NCBI RefSeq assembly: GCF_900314615.1
Contig: NZ_OMWA01000009.1
Span: forward strand, 27,525 to 91,524
DNA: 64,000 bases
Reading direction: 5' to 3'
Source: an uncultured Methanobrevibacter sp.
Lineage (GTDB): Archaea; Methanobacteriota; Methanobacteria; Methanobacteriales; Methanobacteriaceae
Shown here: in pieces, positions 25,669-35,135 of the stretch
Layout of the letters: every line of letters starts with the position of its first letter
Numbering within the stretch: the stretch's first letter is position 1
Translations under genes and position numbers: made by a program
Notes under the pieces: model-generated
Database searches by the model: none
What the model saw: the letters and a program-made list of their open reading frames with translations, nothing else
Told to the model about the DNA's origin: nothing

Positions 25669-26613
25669 TCAGTTATATTTATCTTTAATCTGATTCATCA
25701 ACTGCAGTTTTTTAAATGCAACATCTTTAGGTGCTCTACGAAGGCCGCAGTCAGGATCCAAAAGAAGATTGTCTTTTCCAACAATATCAATAGCTTTGGT
25801 GACTAAATTTTCAATGTCATTGATGTCATCAACTTCATTAACTGATGAATCAACACATCCGAAACCAACTTTTTTACCTGATAAAAGTGAAGCGTTCTCT
25901 TCCAATACACCCAAATTAACATTGTTTCCTGCAAATTCAAAGTCCAGAATATCAACATTGAATTTTGCAATGTCTTTGAATGCATCTTTTAAAATACCGC
26001 AGACATGCATTGCCAATGGCACTTCCAGACCATCATGTAAAATATCAATGGCTTCACGGGCTGTTTTCATTTCCACCATTCCTGTAGATAAAAACGGCTC
26101 GTCAATTTGAATGTAAACCGGTTCAACCTTTTTAGCGATAGCATCAACTTCATATTTTAAACTATGAGCCAAATCAATGATTGCATCTTCCTTATTTTTA
26201 TAGAATGATTGGATTCTGGAAGAGTGAACAATAGTATTCGGTCCAGTGATTATTCCTTTAACTCCTTTGCCTTCAGGGATTTTACCGCCATAGTAATCTT
26301 TCATAACATCCTTGGCGTATTTCAGGTCCTTGACTGAAATTTCCTGAGTAGGTCTTAATATTTTGGATGTGATGAATGTATTTCCGTCTTCAATCACCAT
26401 TCCGGAAATATATTTTGTAAAAATAGAAACCATGTCACCTCTAACCTGGCCGTCGGAGATAATATCTACTCCTGCATCAAGCTGAGCTGTGACACAACTT
26501 TTAATAGCATCCTTAAAAGGATCATGTGCTCCAAGAGCACTTAATAATTTATCTTTTGCTGAAGAAGGTTTACTTACTTCAACCGGAAAGCTTCCGACAA
26601 CTGTAGATTTCAT
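25669..26613 (-). CDS. metE: archaeal core methionine synthase
   Basis: Short cobalamin-independent-type methionine synthase of archaea (314 aa, C-terminal barrel only), which in Methanobacteriales takes methyl from a cobamide. Zinc ligands are in the MHVCG segment and in LLLDPDCGLRRAP; substrate motifs TVVGSFP and ISDGQVRGDM are present. Overlaps the DUF1894 gene by 4 bases, so DUF1890-DUF1894-metE are one operon, possibly with the 40-residue gene. Confidence 0.92.
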   Translation of the reverse strand: MKSTVVGSFPVEVSKPSSAKDKLLSALGAHDPFKDAIKSCVTAQLDAGVDIISDGQVRGDMVSIFTKYISGMVIEDGNTFITSKILRPTQEISVKDLKYAKDVMKDYYGGKIPEGKGVKGIITGPNTIVHSSRIQSFYKNKEDAIIDLAHSLKYEVDAIAKKVEPVYIQIDEPFLSTGMVEMKTAREAIDILHDGLEVPLAMHVCGILKDAFKDIAKFNVDILDFEFAGNNVNLGVLEENASLLSGKKVGFGCVDSSVNEVDDINDIENLVTKAIDIVGKDNLLLDPDCGLRRAPKDVAFKKLQLMNQIKDKYN

Positions 26614-26921
26614 TTTTTACCGGTATCCAATTTTCTTATTTTTTCAACTTCTTCTTCATCTATTGGCAGTTCCACAACGGAAGTCCCATGACAAGGTTTT
26701 GTGTAAGGTAAAAAGACAGTACCTTTTTCATGGTCAAATCCTATTGGAATTGGCGGAATCCCAATAACTCTAACGCCCAATACTTCATCTCCAGGTTTGA
26801 TATAAACCAAATCATCAGCTTTAAATCTGATAATCATGGCACAGTCTTTAAAACCTGCTTTTGAAGCATGTATTTCATAATTGTCTGATTGTTGAAGATA
26901 AGTATCTAAACAGAATGACAT
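26610..26921 (-). CDS. DUF1894 family protein
   Basis: 103 aa, methanogen-restricted family of unknown function. Beta-rich with conserved-looking AMIIRFKADD, GVRVIGIPPIPI and PYTKPCHGTS; three Cys in total (residues about 4, 27, 78). It lies between DUF1890 and metE with 2-base and 4-base junctions, so it is translationally coupled to them. The conserved pairing with metE hints at a link to methyl or cobamide metabolism, which is inference. Confidence 0.82.
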   Translation of the reverse strand: MSFCLDTYLQQSDNYEIHASKAGFKDCAMIIRFKADDLVYIKPGDEVLGVRVIGIPPIPIGFDHEKGTVFLPYTKPCHGTSVVELPIDEEEVEKIRKLDTGKK

Positions 26922-26923
26922 GA

Positions 26924-27382
26924 CTATTCAAACTCCTTAATTGCTTTGTCAAATTTAACTTTAATTGGTGAAGGATTATGGAAAGCTCTAACTGCTGTAA
27001 TTTTAGCGTTACTGCCACTTTCTTCTATCATATTTACAAATTCAGCAACTTCATCCGCATCTCTTGAAAATACCAGTGCAAGAGATTTGGTCTGCAGGAT
27101 TTGATCAAATGTTACGAAAAATGATGCAGCCGCATCCTTGTGGACAAATCCAACAAGTAAATCATAATCCCCTTCGTTAATGTCTCCCAACAATCTTTCC
27201 AAATCAACTAACTTAAGATTATAGAATCCTTCGGGGTCTGAAATTTTTACAAGTTTTGATGCTGCAGGATTAGCAGCTATTGTAACATCATAACCTAATT
27301 TTGTTAATTTATTAAAAACATAAACTGCCATCGGAGTTTGTGATGGAGTCTCCGGACATCCAAGTAAAACTAAAGCTTTCAT
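26924..27382 (-). CDS. DUF1890 family protein
   Basis: 152 aa, a Rossmann-like protein found in methanogens. It begins MKALVLLGCPETPSQTPMAVY and contains VTIAANPAAS and LLVGFVHKDAA; there is no catalytic signature that I can name. It is the first of the three-gene set with DUF1894 and metE. Its function is unknown. Confidence 0.82.
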   Translation of the reverse strand: MKALVLLGCPETPSQTPMAVYVFNKLTKLGYDVTIAANPAASKLVKISDPEGFYNLKLVDLERLLGDINEGDYDLLVGFVHKDAAASFFVTFDQILQTKSLALVFSRDADEVAEFVNMIEESGSNAKITAVRAFHNPSPIKVKFDKAIKEFE

Positions 27383-27395
27383 TTATACACCCTCA

Positions 27396-28478
27396 TTATG
27401 ATCTTGTTTTAAGTGTAACTACATTAGCTAAAATTAATGCACCTATAAAAATAAATGTCATCAGCGCCATACCGTTGATGGTTCTGTTGAAAACAAACAT
27501 ACCAATTAATGCCTGAGCACAAAATGCAGCTAATGCACCTGTTAACAATACTTCTCTTCCCAAGTATTTTTTATTATTTTTCTCTCTTTTTTCTCTGTAA
27601 ATGGTTAAGACTTTAAAACCGATGAGAATTGTACCTAATACAAATACCATCAATCCGATAAGACCTAAATATCCAAAGTCAAATCCATAACCGAAAATAC
27701 CCGGAAGCATATAATCAATTGTATCTTTCTGGTTTACAAGTATACCGAAAAACATCGGGAACGGCAAACCAAAGAACAATACGAACTGCATCGGAAGCGT
27801 AATATATCCTTCAGCAAACGCAGTACCTTCTGCTCCCCAATAAGAAGCATTTGCATTATGTCCTATCAATTGGATGTTATTCAATACGGTTTTAATACTT
27901 GATAAGGAGTACTGTTCAATCCTTGTCAATCTCAACACAGGAGAGAAAATTGTCATACCCGTAACTCTTGCAATTGCTTCGAGTAAAAAGAACCCTCCGA
28001 CAGCTGCTCCCAACAGTATCATGATTCTTTTTCCGGTAATGAATGATTTTTCTCTGAAAGATTTTGAAATAATCAAATAACCTAAGAATAATCCTAAAAT
28101 CCATAAAATCAAAAAGGATCTGTGCATTAATCCACCAAAGACTGTAATTCCAGCTATAAATAAAATTACAAATCTTCTAAGCGGCCGTATATCTACACCC
28201 GATTCCTTCATGACCTTCAGCGATGCTAATGCTGCAACTGCTCCTAGAAGAGCAATTGGTCCGAATGGGTGAGTAAATTCTGCTTGACTTGAAGAAATAA
28301 TCAATAGAATAATGTCCGCTCCAAAAATAACTGTAAAACCACCTATAATAAATAGTGATAAAAAAGTCACTACACTTAAAGAAAGCGGAATCAAGTTAAG
28401 AGCAAATACTAATGTAACAAATAACATTACTCCTACTTCTACAATTAATTGTAAATGATTTTGAGCAATCAATAACAT
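27396..28478 (-). CDS. polytopic membrane protein, methanobacterial
   Basis: 360 aa with about eight to nine hydrophobic helices spread over its length (for example VTLVFALNLIPLSLSVVTFL, FLSLFIIGGFTVIFGADIIL). A hydrophilic, relatively polar stretch is at about 180-220 (ARVTGMTIFSPVLRLTRIE). No transporter or enzyme motif is recognised. It is likely in the same transcript as DUF1890 (13 bases between). The role is unknown. Confidence 0.8.
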   Translation of the reverse strand: MLLIAQNHLQLIVEVGVMLFVTLVFALNLIPLSLSVVTFLSLFIIGGFTVIFGADIILLIISSSQAEFTHPFGPIALLGAVAALASLKVMKESGVDIRPLRRFVILFIAGITVFGGLMHRSFLILWILGLFLGYLIISKSFREKSFITGKRIMILLGAAVGGFFLLEAIARVTGMTIFSPVLRLTRIEQYSLSSIKTVLNNIQLIGHNANASYWGAEGTAFAEGYITLPMQFVLFFGLPFPMFFGILVNQKDTIDYMLPGIFGYGFDFGYLGLIGLMVFVLGTILIGFKVLTIYREKREKNNKKYLGREVLLTGALAAFCAQALIGMFVFNRTINGMALMTFIFIGALILANVVTLKTRS

Positions 28479-28516
28479 AATTTAATCACAATTCGTCTTT
28501 ATTATAAAAAATTAAG

Positions 28517-28589
<73 letters not shown>

Positions 28590-28602
28590 AAAAAAATTTG
28601 AA

Positions 28603-28626
28603 TCAAATATCAATTAAGATATTTGA
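28603..28626 (-). promoter_or_regulatory. perfect inverted repeat upstream of tRNA-Ala
   Basis: TCAAATATC (28603-28611) and GATATTTGA (28618-28626) are perfect arms round AATTAA. It lies between the DUF354 stop and the tRNA on the minus strand. It could be a terminator for DUF354 or part of the tRNA promoter; the sequence does not decide. Confidence 0.35.
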
Positions 28627-28644
28627 AATTAATAGTATAAATAT

Positions 28645-29676
28645 CTATTTACCATTTTTGGCCAAATCATATAAATTATCAATTATGACCTGGAACAAAT
28701 CATCGGTTTTCAAATCAATTTTTTCATGAGGATTGACAATATAATCAAGAGCCTTATTAATTACCTCATCAGAATCAATTGACCTGTACATCAGACCCTT
28801 GTTGATGTAATACTGGTCAACAGACAATGTTTCACCAGGATAACATGAAATTACAGGAGTCTGCAGGATTGCAGCTTCCCTGTTCATTGTTCCACCCGCA
28901 CCGATTACCAAATCACATTTTTTGATTATGCTTGATGTATCAACCGGGGGCTTTAATATTGAAACGTTTTCAATTCCTTCAAATATCTCAGCCTGTTCCT
29001 TGAATCTTGGAAGAATTAATATGTTAGCTACATTTTTCAGTTCATCCACAATAGGTGACAGGACAGATTTTCTGCAGTCAGTATTCAGGTAGGATGCGAG
29101 TGAAGGTTCCGGCCTCATAAGTATTGTTTTTTGATGATTTAAGTCCAAGTTCAAGTCATTGAATACATTGTCATTGTATTTGAAGCTTTTGAAGTGCATC
29201 AGTTCAGAAGTACCTTCATATGAAATGATTGTGTTTGGATCGGCTCCGAATTTCATCAGTTTCCACATGTCGATAATTTTAGGCGTAATTATTCTATCAC
29301 ATAAAGGCAATGTTAATTTGTTAGCTGCAAGAGCATGTTCGTTGTCCAAAACGTACAAACTAGGGATTCCCAGACCAAATGAAATTCTAGGAAGCTCTAT
29401 AGAATGCTTGCTAAGGGCAACATCCACCTTTTCGCCATGTATAATATCTACAAGATTATAAACACGGGATGTGCTTTCCCTAAGCTTGTCATATAAGCTC
29501 ACACCATGTTTTCCTACAGATATAAAGTCAATGTCATACATTTCCATTAATTTATGGATATCACCGAATTGTCTTGCAGTGACAATTACATCCTCACCTT
29601 CAGCCTCAAGGTACTTGATTACATCCTTGAAAAATCTTACATGAGGAGCATTTGAAATATCAACCCAAACTTTCAC
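28645..29676 (-). CDS. DUF354 family protein (glycosyltransferase-like)
   Basis: 343 aa from a GTG at 29676, chosen because GGTGG sits 5-9 bases before it; a longer frame starts at a TTG at 29688. The N-terminus VKVWVDISNAPHVRFFKD is the DUF354 signature. The C-terminal half has GAGGTMNREAAILQTPVIS, resembling the nucleotide-sugar-binding half of GT-B enzymes. It is probably a glycosyltransferase-like enzyme; donor and acceptor are unknown. Confidence 0.8.
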   Translation of the reverse strand: MKVWVDISNAPHVRFFKDVIKYLEAEGEDVIVTARQFGDIHKLMEMYDIDFISVGKHGVSLYDKLRESTSRVYNLVDIIHGEKVDVALSKHSIELPRISFGLGIPSLYVLDNEHALAANKLTLPLCDRIITPKIIDMWKLMKFGADPNTIISYEGTSELMHFKSFKYNDNVFNDLNLDLNHQKTILMRPEPSLASYLNTDCRKSVLSPIVDELKNVANILILPRFKEQAEIFEGIENVSILKPPVDTSSIIKKCDLVIGAGGTMNREAAILQTPVISCYPGETLSVDQYYINKGLMYRSIDSDEVINKALDYIVNPHEKIDLKTDDLFQVIIDNLYDLAKNGK

Positions 29677-29700
29677 AAAAACCACCAACTAAATACAGAT

Positions 29701-30354
29701 TCAGTTTTTCATTGCATCTTCAATAACTTTAATGATTTCATCCAATCCAATGCCTTCTTTTAAACTGGATTTGATGACTTTAACTTTAGGATTTAATCTT
29801 TGAGCATCTGCAACCATCTTATCTGCATCTGCTCCGACAGCATCAGCCAGATCAACCTTGTTGATTACAACCACATCGGAAGTCTGGAAGATAATCGGAT
29901 GTTTTTCAACAGTGTCGTCACCTTCAGTAACACTGACAACGACAATTCTTAAATGAGAACCTAATTCAAAGTCAACCGGACAGATAAGGTTTCCTACATT
30001 TTCAATTATTACCATATCCAAATCATCAAGAGGTAAATCAGCAAGTCCGTGACCTACAAGGTGTGCATCCAGGTGGCATTCTTTACCTGTATTCAAACCT
30101 ACAACAGGCACATCATGTTTTTCAATACGTCCTGCATCAAATTTAGAGATAACATCACCTGCAAGAACGCCTATTTTATAATCAGTATTATCAATAATTT
30201 CTTCTACAAGAGTTGTTTTACCGGAACCGATTGCTCCTACAAAATCAACACAGAAGATTTCTTTTTCTTCTAAGTTTTTCAGGTTTTTGTCTGCTAATTT
30301 TTTATTAGCATCCATAATATTTTTTTCTATTTCTACATCTGCAATCATATGCAT
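29701..30354 (-). CDS. hypB: hydrogenase nickel incorporation GTPase HypB
   Basis: Metallochaperone GTPase that inserts nickel into [NiFe]-hydrogenases. The P-loop FVGAIGSGKTTLVEE is about residues 38-52, with the metal site KECHLDAHLV (Cys-His) and the G motif INKVDLADAVG. GGAGG precedes the ATG by 7 bases, supporting the start. HypA is directly upstream and the pair is typical. A His-rich N-terminal storage domain is absent, as usual for archaeal HypB. Confidence 0.95.
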   Translation of the reverse strand: MHMIADVEIEKNIMDANKKLADKNLKNLEEKEIFCVDFVGAIGSGKTTLVEEIIDNTDYKIGVLAGDVISKFDAGRIEKHDVPVVGLNTGKECHLDAHLVGHGLADLPLDDLDMVIIENVGNLICPVDFELGSHLRIVVVSVTEGDDTVEKHPIIFQTSDVVVINKVDLADAVGADADKMVADAQRLNPKVKVIKSSLKEGIGLDEIIKVIEDAMKN

Positions 30355-30370
30355 AAGAATTCCTCCTAAT

Positions 30371-30745
30371 TTACTCCTCAGGTTTTTCTATAACTATATT
30401 TTTAACAATTATATCTTTTCCGTTCAGGATTTCAATTTGATAACTGTCACACTCAGGACATTTGACAATTGGAGCATAATGGTCACTATCATCAAGAACA
30501 GCTTCACCATGGAACTTACAGTCATAGCATTCAATTTCTGCAGGAATTTCTTCGAAATTGATTTGGGCATCTTCCAAAATAGTATTTTCAACTAAAACTC
30601 CCAATATGAACTGCAACTGTTCAGGATTTATCATTGCAAGCCTTCCGACTTCAATAGTAACTTCATTAACTTCAGTAGCATTATTTGCCTGTGCAGTTTC
30701 AAGAACTGCATTAATAATACCTTGTGCCATAGATAGTTCGTGCAT
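30371..30745 (-). CDS. hypA: hydrogenase nickel insertion protein HypA
   Basis: Begins MHELSMAQ with the conserved nickel-binding His2. The zinc site is CYDC...CPEC spanning about residues 73-100. 124 aa is normal for archaeal HypA. It is the first of hypAB and divergent from the aldo/keto reductase gene. It hands Ni to HypB in the hydrogenase maturation path. Confidence 0.95.
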   Translation of the reverse strand: MHELSMAQGIINAVLETAQANNATEVNEVTIEVGRLAMINPEQLQFILGVLVENTILEDAQINFEEIPAEIECYDCKFHGEAVLDDSDHYAPIVKCPECDSYQIEILNGKDIIVKNIVIEKPEE

Positions 30746-30848
30746 TTTACTACTCCTTAAATAAATCTTAATATTATAATTTTAGCATTATTTATTAATA
30801 AAAGTATTTACTATTAATTAAAATTTGGAGTAATACCTATATAATATA

Positions 30849-30865
30849 TGTTGTAATATACAACA
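30849..30865. promoter_or_regulatory. palindromic operator candidate between hypA and the aldo/keto reductase
   Basis: TGTTGTAATATACAACA has perfect 7-base arms (TGTTGTA/TACAACA) round ATA. It lies 51 bases before the plus-strand ATG at 30917 and just upstream of a TATA-like TTTATATATT, and 104 bases from the hypA start. Placement fits a repressor or activator site for the reductase. Confidence 0.5.
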
Positions 30866-30916
30866 ATTTTATATATTAACTTATTCAAAAAATATTACTA
30901 ATAAGGAGATAATATT

Positions 30917-32065
30917 ATGACTTACAAATCAAAATTCGGTTTCGGTTGCATGAGACTTCCTCAAACCGATGCAGAAGACCCTACAAAAATTGACCAGGAA
31001 CTATTCAATGAAATGGTTGATTTATACATGGAACATGGCTTTAATTACTTTGATACTTCTTACGCTTACCATAACGGAGTCAGTGAAGTTGCCCTCAGAA
31101 AGGCAGTAGTGGAAAGATACCCTCGTGAATCCTATAAGATATGTGACAAGATGCCTACATGGGCATTAACCTCCAAAGAGGACAACGAGAAATTTGTAAA
31201 CGAGATGCTTGAAAGATTAGGAATAGATTATTTTGACGTATTTTTCGTCCACAACATCAATACACCTTGGTATAAACTTGCAGAAAATGCAGATTCATTT
31301 GAATATGTAAAAAATATGAAGGAGAAAGGTATTGCCAAAAAAATCGGTTTCAGTTTCCATGACCATGCCGAACTGCTTGAAGAGGTTCTTGACAAATACG
31401 CAGATATCATCGACATTGTCCAGATTCAGCTGAATTACCTTGACTGGGAAGACCCTGTAATCGAATCAAGGAAATGCTATGAACTGTGCGTCAAACACGG
31501 CCTTGACGTTTATGTGATGGAACCTTTAAAAGGAGGACTTCTTGTAAATGCTCCTGATAACATTAAAAAAGAATTTAATGAATTCAGTCCTAACAAGTCA
31601 ATAGCCAGTTTCGCTTTAAGATTTGCAGCATCACTTGACAACGTTAAAATGGTTTTAAGCGGCATGAACCAAATGGATCATCTAATTGACAATATCAATA
31701 CCTTTGAAAACTTTGAAGTCCTAAGCGATGAAGAAAATGAATTTTTAAAGAAAATGGCCGAGAAGCTGGATGAAAGTGTTGCAGTTGCCTGCAGCGAATG
31801 CGGATACTGTATTGACGCATGTCCTGAAATGATTCCTATTCCAGAATATTTCACATTATACAACATTAGTAAAAACAGACCTGAAGAAGACATTTACAAA
31901 CTGTATTTCGACAAGCTGGCTGATGAAAAGGTCCCTGCTGATGAATGTACCTACTGCGGAACATGCCTTGAACACTGTACACAGCAAATTGACATTCCGG
32001 AAGTGCTTGAAAAAGTCTGTGAGAACTTTGAGACCGGTTTTTCACCATATGCCGGTTCACCTTAG
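30917..32065 (+). CDS. aldo/keto reductase with C-terminal ferredoxin domain
   Basis: 382 aa. The AKR barrel (about 1-285) has tetrad candidates in FDTSYAYH, KICDKMP and FFVHNI. Two [4Fe-4S] motifs follow: CSECGYCIDACP and CTYCGTCLEHC near residues 294-356. This fused family is common in anaerobes; the electron acceptor is probably ferredoxin and the substrate unknown. GGAGAT precedes the ATG. The stop overlaps the convergent helicase gene by 4 bases. A palindromic operator candidate lies upstream. Confidence 0.92.
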   Translation: MTYKSKFGFGCMRLPQTDAEDPTKIDQELFNEMVDLYMEHGFNYFDTSYAYHNGVSEVALRKAVVERYPRESYKICDKMPTWALTSKEDNEKFVNEMLERLGIDYFDVFFVHNINTPWYKLAENADSFEYVKNMKEKGIAKKIGFSFHDHAELLEEVLDKYADIIDIVQIQLNYLDWEDPVIESRKCYELCVKHGLDVYVMEPLKGGLLVNAPDNIKKEFNEFSPNKSIASFALRFAASLDNVKMVLSGMNQMDHLIDNINTFENFEVLSDEENEFLKKMAEKLDESVAVACSECGYCIDACPEMIPIPEYFTLYNISKNRPEEDIYKLYFDKLADEKVPADECTYCGTCLEHCTQQIDIPEVLEKVCENFETGFSPYAGSP

Positions 32066-34938
32066 GCAACCCTCATCTTTAACTCTCTAACCATTTCACC
32101 ATTCTTATTTATTTTTGATGCTCTTTTATAGTATTCAACTGCTTTCGGAAAAATTCCTGACTGATAATAGACAAGTCCCATTAAAGCCAGCGCATCTGCA
32201 TTTTTATCGTCAAAATCAATGATTTTTTCAAGTATTTCAGAAGCAGTGCTTAAATCACCCTGATGGTACAAATCATATGCTTCCTCATACATCACATCCA
32301 CATCATCCAACGTGTCTATTTCCACATCTTCAGAAGTATCCTGGGGCTTATCTGAAAGGAGCACTTCAAGTTCATTGGCCATTTCATTTGACCTGTCTAA
32401 AGAAAGAGCTTTTTTAACAAAATAAGTTGCAATATCCTTTTGCTCCTGATTATATAAAATCTGAGCCATCAATGCCATTGAATCAACATGCTTTTTATCT
32501 ATTTGAAGAATGTTATTGAGAATGTCTTTGGAAGCTGAATAATCGCCCTTATTATATAACTCCAATGCATCATCAAACATCACACCCACATCACTTCCAT
32601 CATTTTTATCATCGGGTTTTTCGATTATTTCATGTTTTTCTTCGGCTTTTTTGGAAATCAGCTGACACATATAGTTGAGAATGTATTTGGTTGCGTTTTT
32701 GTGAAGAGGCTTGTTATCGTTACCGCATTTCGGGGAATATATGCATGCAGGACATCCGCTTTTGCATCCGCAGTTTTCAAGAAGGTCAACTGTGGATTTA
32801 AGCAGATCTACAAATACATCAACCGCCTTTTCACAGATTCCGATTCCTCCCTCATAACCGTCATAGATAAAAATAGTAGCTTCCTGAGTGTCTTCATGAT
32901 AATTTGTTGAAAGACCACCTATGTCAAACCTGTCACACATTGTATGCAAAGGAAACAGTCCGATTAATGCATGTTCAGCACCATGAAGACCGCCTGCAAA
33001 TACTTCCTCTTCTGAAAACATGTCTTCCAAAGTATCCTTAACCTGTTTTGGAATTGTAAACCATAATCCTTTAGTTTTAAATTTTAAAGGAGGTAAATCA
33101 AGAGGATATGTTCCTATGGCTTTTGAAAACTGCATCTTTTTGTATTTATAGTAGTCTTCCCGTACAATAAGTTCACCGAAGTGGATTGTAAGATTTCCAT
33201 ATTTTGTTTTGGAAATTTTCTTTTCTATATTGATTTCAGTCTTGTTTAAAACCATTGTGTGATAATCGACAGTTTTCTGGCTGACATTAACAAAGCCGCT
33301 TTTGAGATTGACGTTATTGACTACATAAGTGTCACCCTTGTTAATGAGAATTGCCCCTTCATGAGCTTCCCTGTATACCTGTGAGCGTTCCATTGACTCA
33401 AGTAGCCTGCCGTTGTTCATTACCTTAAATTCCTGACCTGAAATCTGGTCAAGTGAATGGTCCATTGCAGGATTGTCATCATAAGGATACATATAATCCC
33501 CTCTGAAATTCTTATGCAAGTCCTTTTTTAAAACAAGCTCATCAAGAATATCCTCGTCAAGGTTGAAGTACTTATAGACTTCACCGCTTTTTATAGGAAG
33601 CTCCTTGGCTGCACATAGGATATGCGCTTCCTGCAGGATAGGATTGGTCAAATCGATAATTGCATTTTCATGAGGCTTGTCAAAGAAAAATTTGGGATTG
33701 TTCATGAAATACTGGTCAAGCTGATTTTCAAATGCTATCAGAATAGCTAATGATTTCTGATTGCTTCTTCCTGCCCTTCCTGACTGCTGCCAGGTTGAAA
33801 TCATAGTTCCGGGATAACCTGAAATGATAACTGCATCAAGAGACCCTATGTTGATTCCAAGCTCCAATGCGTTTGTGCATGTAACTCCCAGATATTTTCC
33901 GCTTTTAAGACCGTCTTCAATTTCACGTCGCTCTTCCGGCCTGTATCCTGCACGATATGCGGCAATTCTGTGAGCAAGTTTTCCTTTTATCTGAGTCATG
34001 TCCTTTTTAGCCCACATTGCTATCAGTTCAGTTGTCTTTCTTGAAACTGTGAAGCATAATGTCTGAATTCCCTTAAGCATCATATAAAGGAAAATGTTTT
34101 CAGTTTCCATGTGCACGGAAGGTGCATTCTGCATATTGACCTTGTTTCTTCTGTAATTTTTAAAAGGATTATATAATATAAAATCCTTTTCACCGCTAGG
34201 AGATGCATCTTCATCAATCAAGACAAATTCTTCACCGGTCAGCCTGTTTGCAAGCTCCAGAGGATTTGCCAAGGTTGCTGAAGAGAGTATAAACTGAGGA
34301 TAGGACCCGTAGAAATTGGCTATCCTTTTAAGCCTTTTAATCAGAAATGCAACGTTGGAACCGAAGACTCCCTTATAGTAGTGTGACTCGTCTATGACAA
34401 TGTAGCGTAAATTTTTATAAAATCTGCTCCACTGATGGTGCCATGATAAAATCAGATGCAGCTGATAAGGGTTTGTTAAGACAATTCGTGACTTTTCCCT
34501 GATTCCTCTTTTTTCATCTCTTGGAGTGTCTCCGTCATAGGTTCTTGGATTGATGGTGATTTCAAGCTCCTTTTCAAGGTTTTCAAGAACATGGAGCTGG
34601 TCATTGGAAAGGGCCTTTGCCGGATAAATATAAAGAGCTGTTGCATCGCCGTCTTCAATCATTGTCTCCATAATCGGTAAGTTGAAAGCAAGCGTCTTTC
34701 CGGATGCAGTAGGTGTTGTAATGATTACATTTTCATCCTTTTTGATGGCTTCATAAGTGTCCGCCTGATGAGTGTAAAGTTTAACATCCCTTGAATCCAG
34801 ATACCTGATGATTTTTTCATTTAGATTATCGACTTTTTTAAAACTAGCTTCTTTTGCCGGTATTGTCTCTACATGTGCAATATTATCACGATAACGGACA
34901 TCATTTTTAAACATATCAATATTGTTGGGCTCAGACAT
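32062..34938 (-). CDS. MrfA/YprA-like DEAD-box helicase with DUF1998 and C-terminal TPRs
   Basis: 958 aa. Walker A TPTASGKTLAF is near residue 75, the motif II box is DESH (near 190), then SSATLANP and the second RecA half with QQSGRAGR. A four-Cys zinc/MZB segment CGCKSGCPACIYSPKCG is at about 721-737, typical of MrfA-type repair helicases. Two TPR blocks fill about 795-958 (GDYSASKDILNNIL, GDLSTASEILEKII), an addition not seen in the core family. It probably acts in DNA repair; the TPRs may recruit a partner. Confidence 0.9.
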   Translation of the reverse strand: MSEPNNIDMFKNDVRYRDNIAHVETIPAKEASFKKVDNLNEKIIRYLDSRDVKLYTHQADTYEAIKKDENVIITTPTASGKTLAFNLPIMETMIEDGDATALYIYPAKALSNDQLHVLENLEKELEITINPRTYDGDTPRDEKRGIREKSRIVLTNPYQLHLILSWHHQWSRFYKNLRYIVIDESHYYKGVFGSNVAFLIKRLKRIANFYGSYPQFILSSATLANPLELANRLTGEEFVLIDEDASPSGEKDFILYNPFKNYRRNKVNMQNAPSVHMETENIFLYMMLKGIQTLCFTVSRKTTELIAMWAKKDMTQIKGKLAHRIAAYRAGYRPEERREIEDGLKSGKYLGVTCTNALELGINIGSLDAVIISGYPGTMISTWQQSGRAGRSNQKSLAILIAFENQLDQYFMNNPKFFFDKPHENAIIDLTNPILQEAHILCAAKELPIKSGEVYKYFNLDEDILDELVLKKDLHKNFRGDYMYPYDDNPAMDHSLDQISGQEFKVMNNGRLLESMERSQVYREAHEGAILINKGDTYVVNNVNLKSGFVNVSQKTVDYHTMVLNKTEINIEKKISKTKYGNLTIHFGELIVREDYYKYKKMQFSKAIGTYPLDLPPLKFKTKGLWFTIPKQVKDTLEDMFSEEEVFAGGLHGAEHALIGLFPLHTMCDRFDIGGLSTNYHEDTQEATIFIYDGYEGGIGICEKAVDVFVDLLKSTVDLLENCGCKSGCPACIYSPKCGNDNKPLHKNATKYILNYMCQLISKKAEEKHEIIEKPDDKNDGSDVGVMFDDALELYNKGDYSASKDILNNILQIDKKHVDSMALMAQILYNQEQKDIATYFVKKALSLDRSNEMANELEVLLSDKPQDTSEDVEIDTLDDVDVMYEEAYDLYHQGDLSTASEILEKIIDFDDKNADALALMGLVYYQSGIFPKAVEYYKRASKINKNGEMVRELKMRVA

Positions 34939-35135
34939 AATATCAGCAAAATTAAATTAACAAATATATTTTAAACTTAATTAATATTTAAATCATTCGT
35001 TGCTTTTGAAATTGAAAAGAAAACAGTAATGAAATTATAAAGTAGATATTGAAAAATCAAAATTATTATAGTATATTTCTAAAAGTTTTTACCAATTTTT
35101 GAATTATTTTTTTTATTTTTTTGTTATCATATTAT

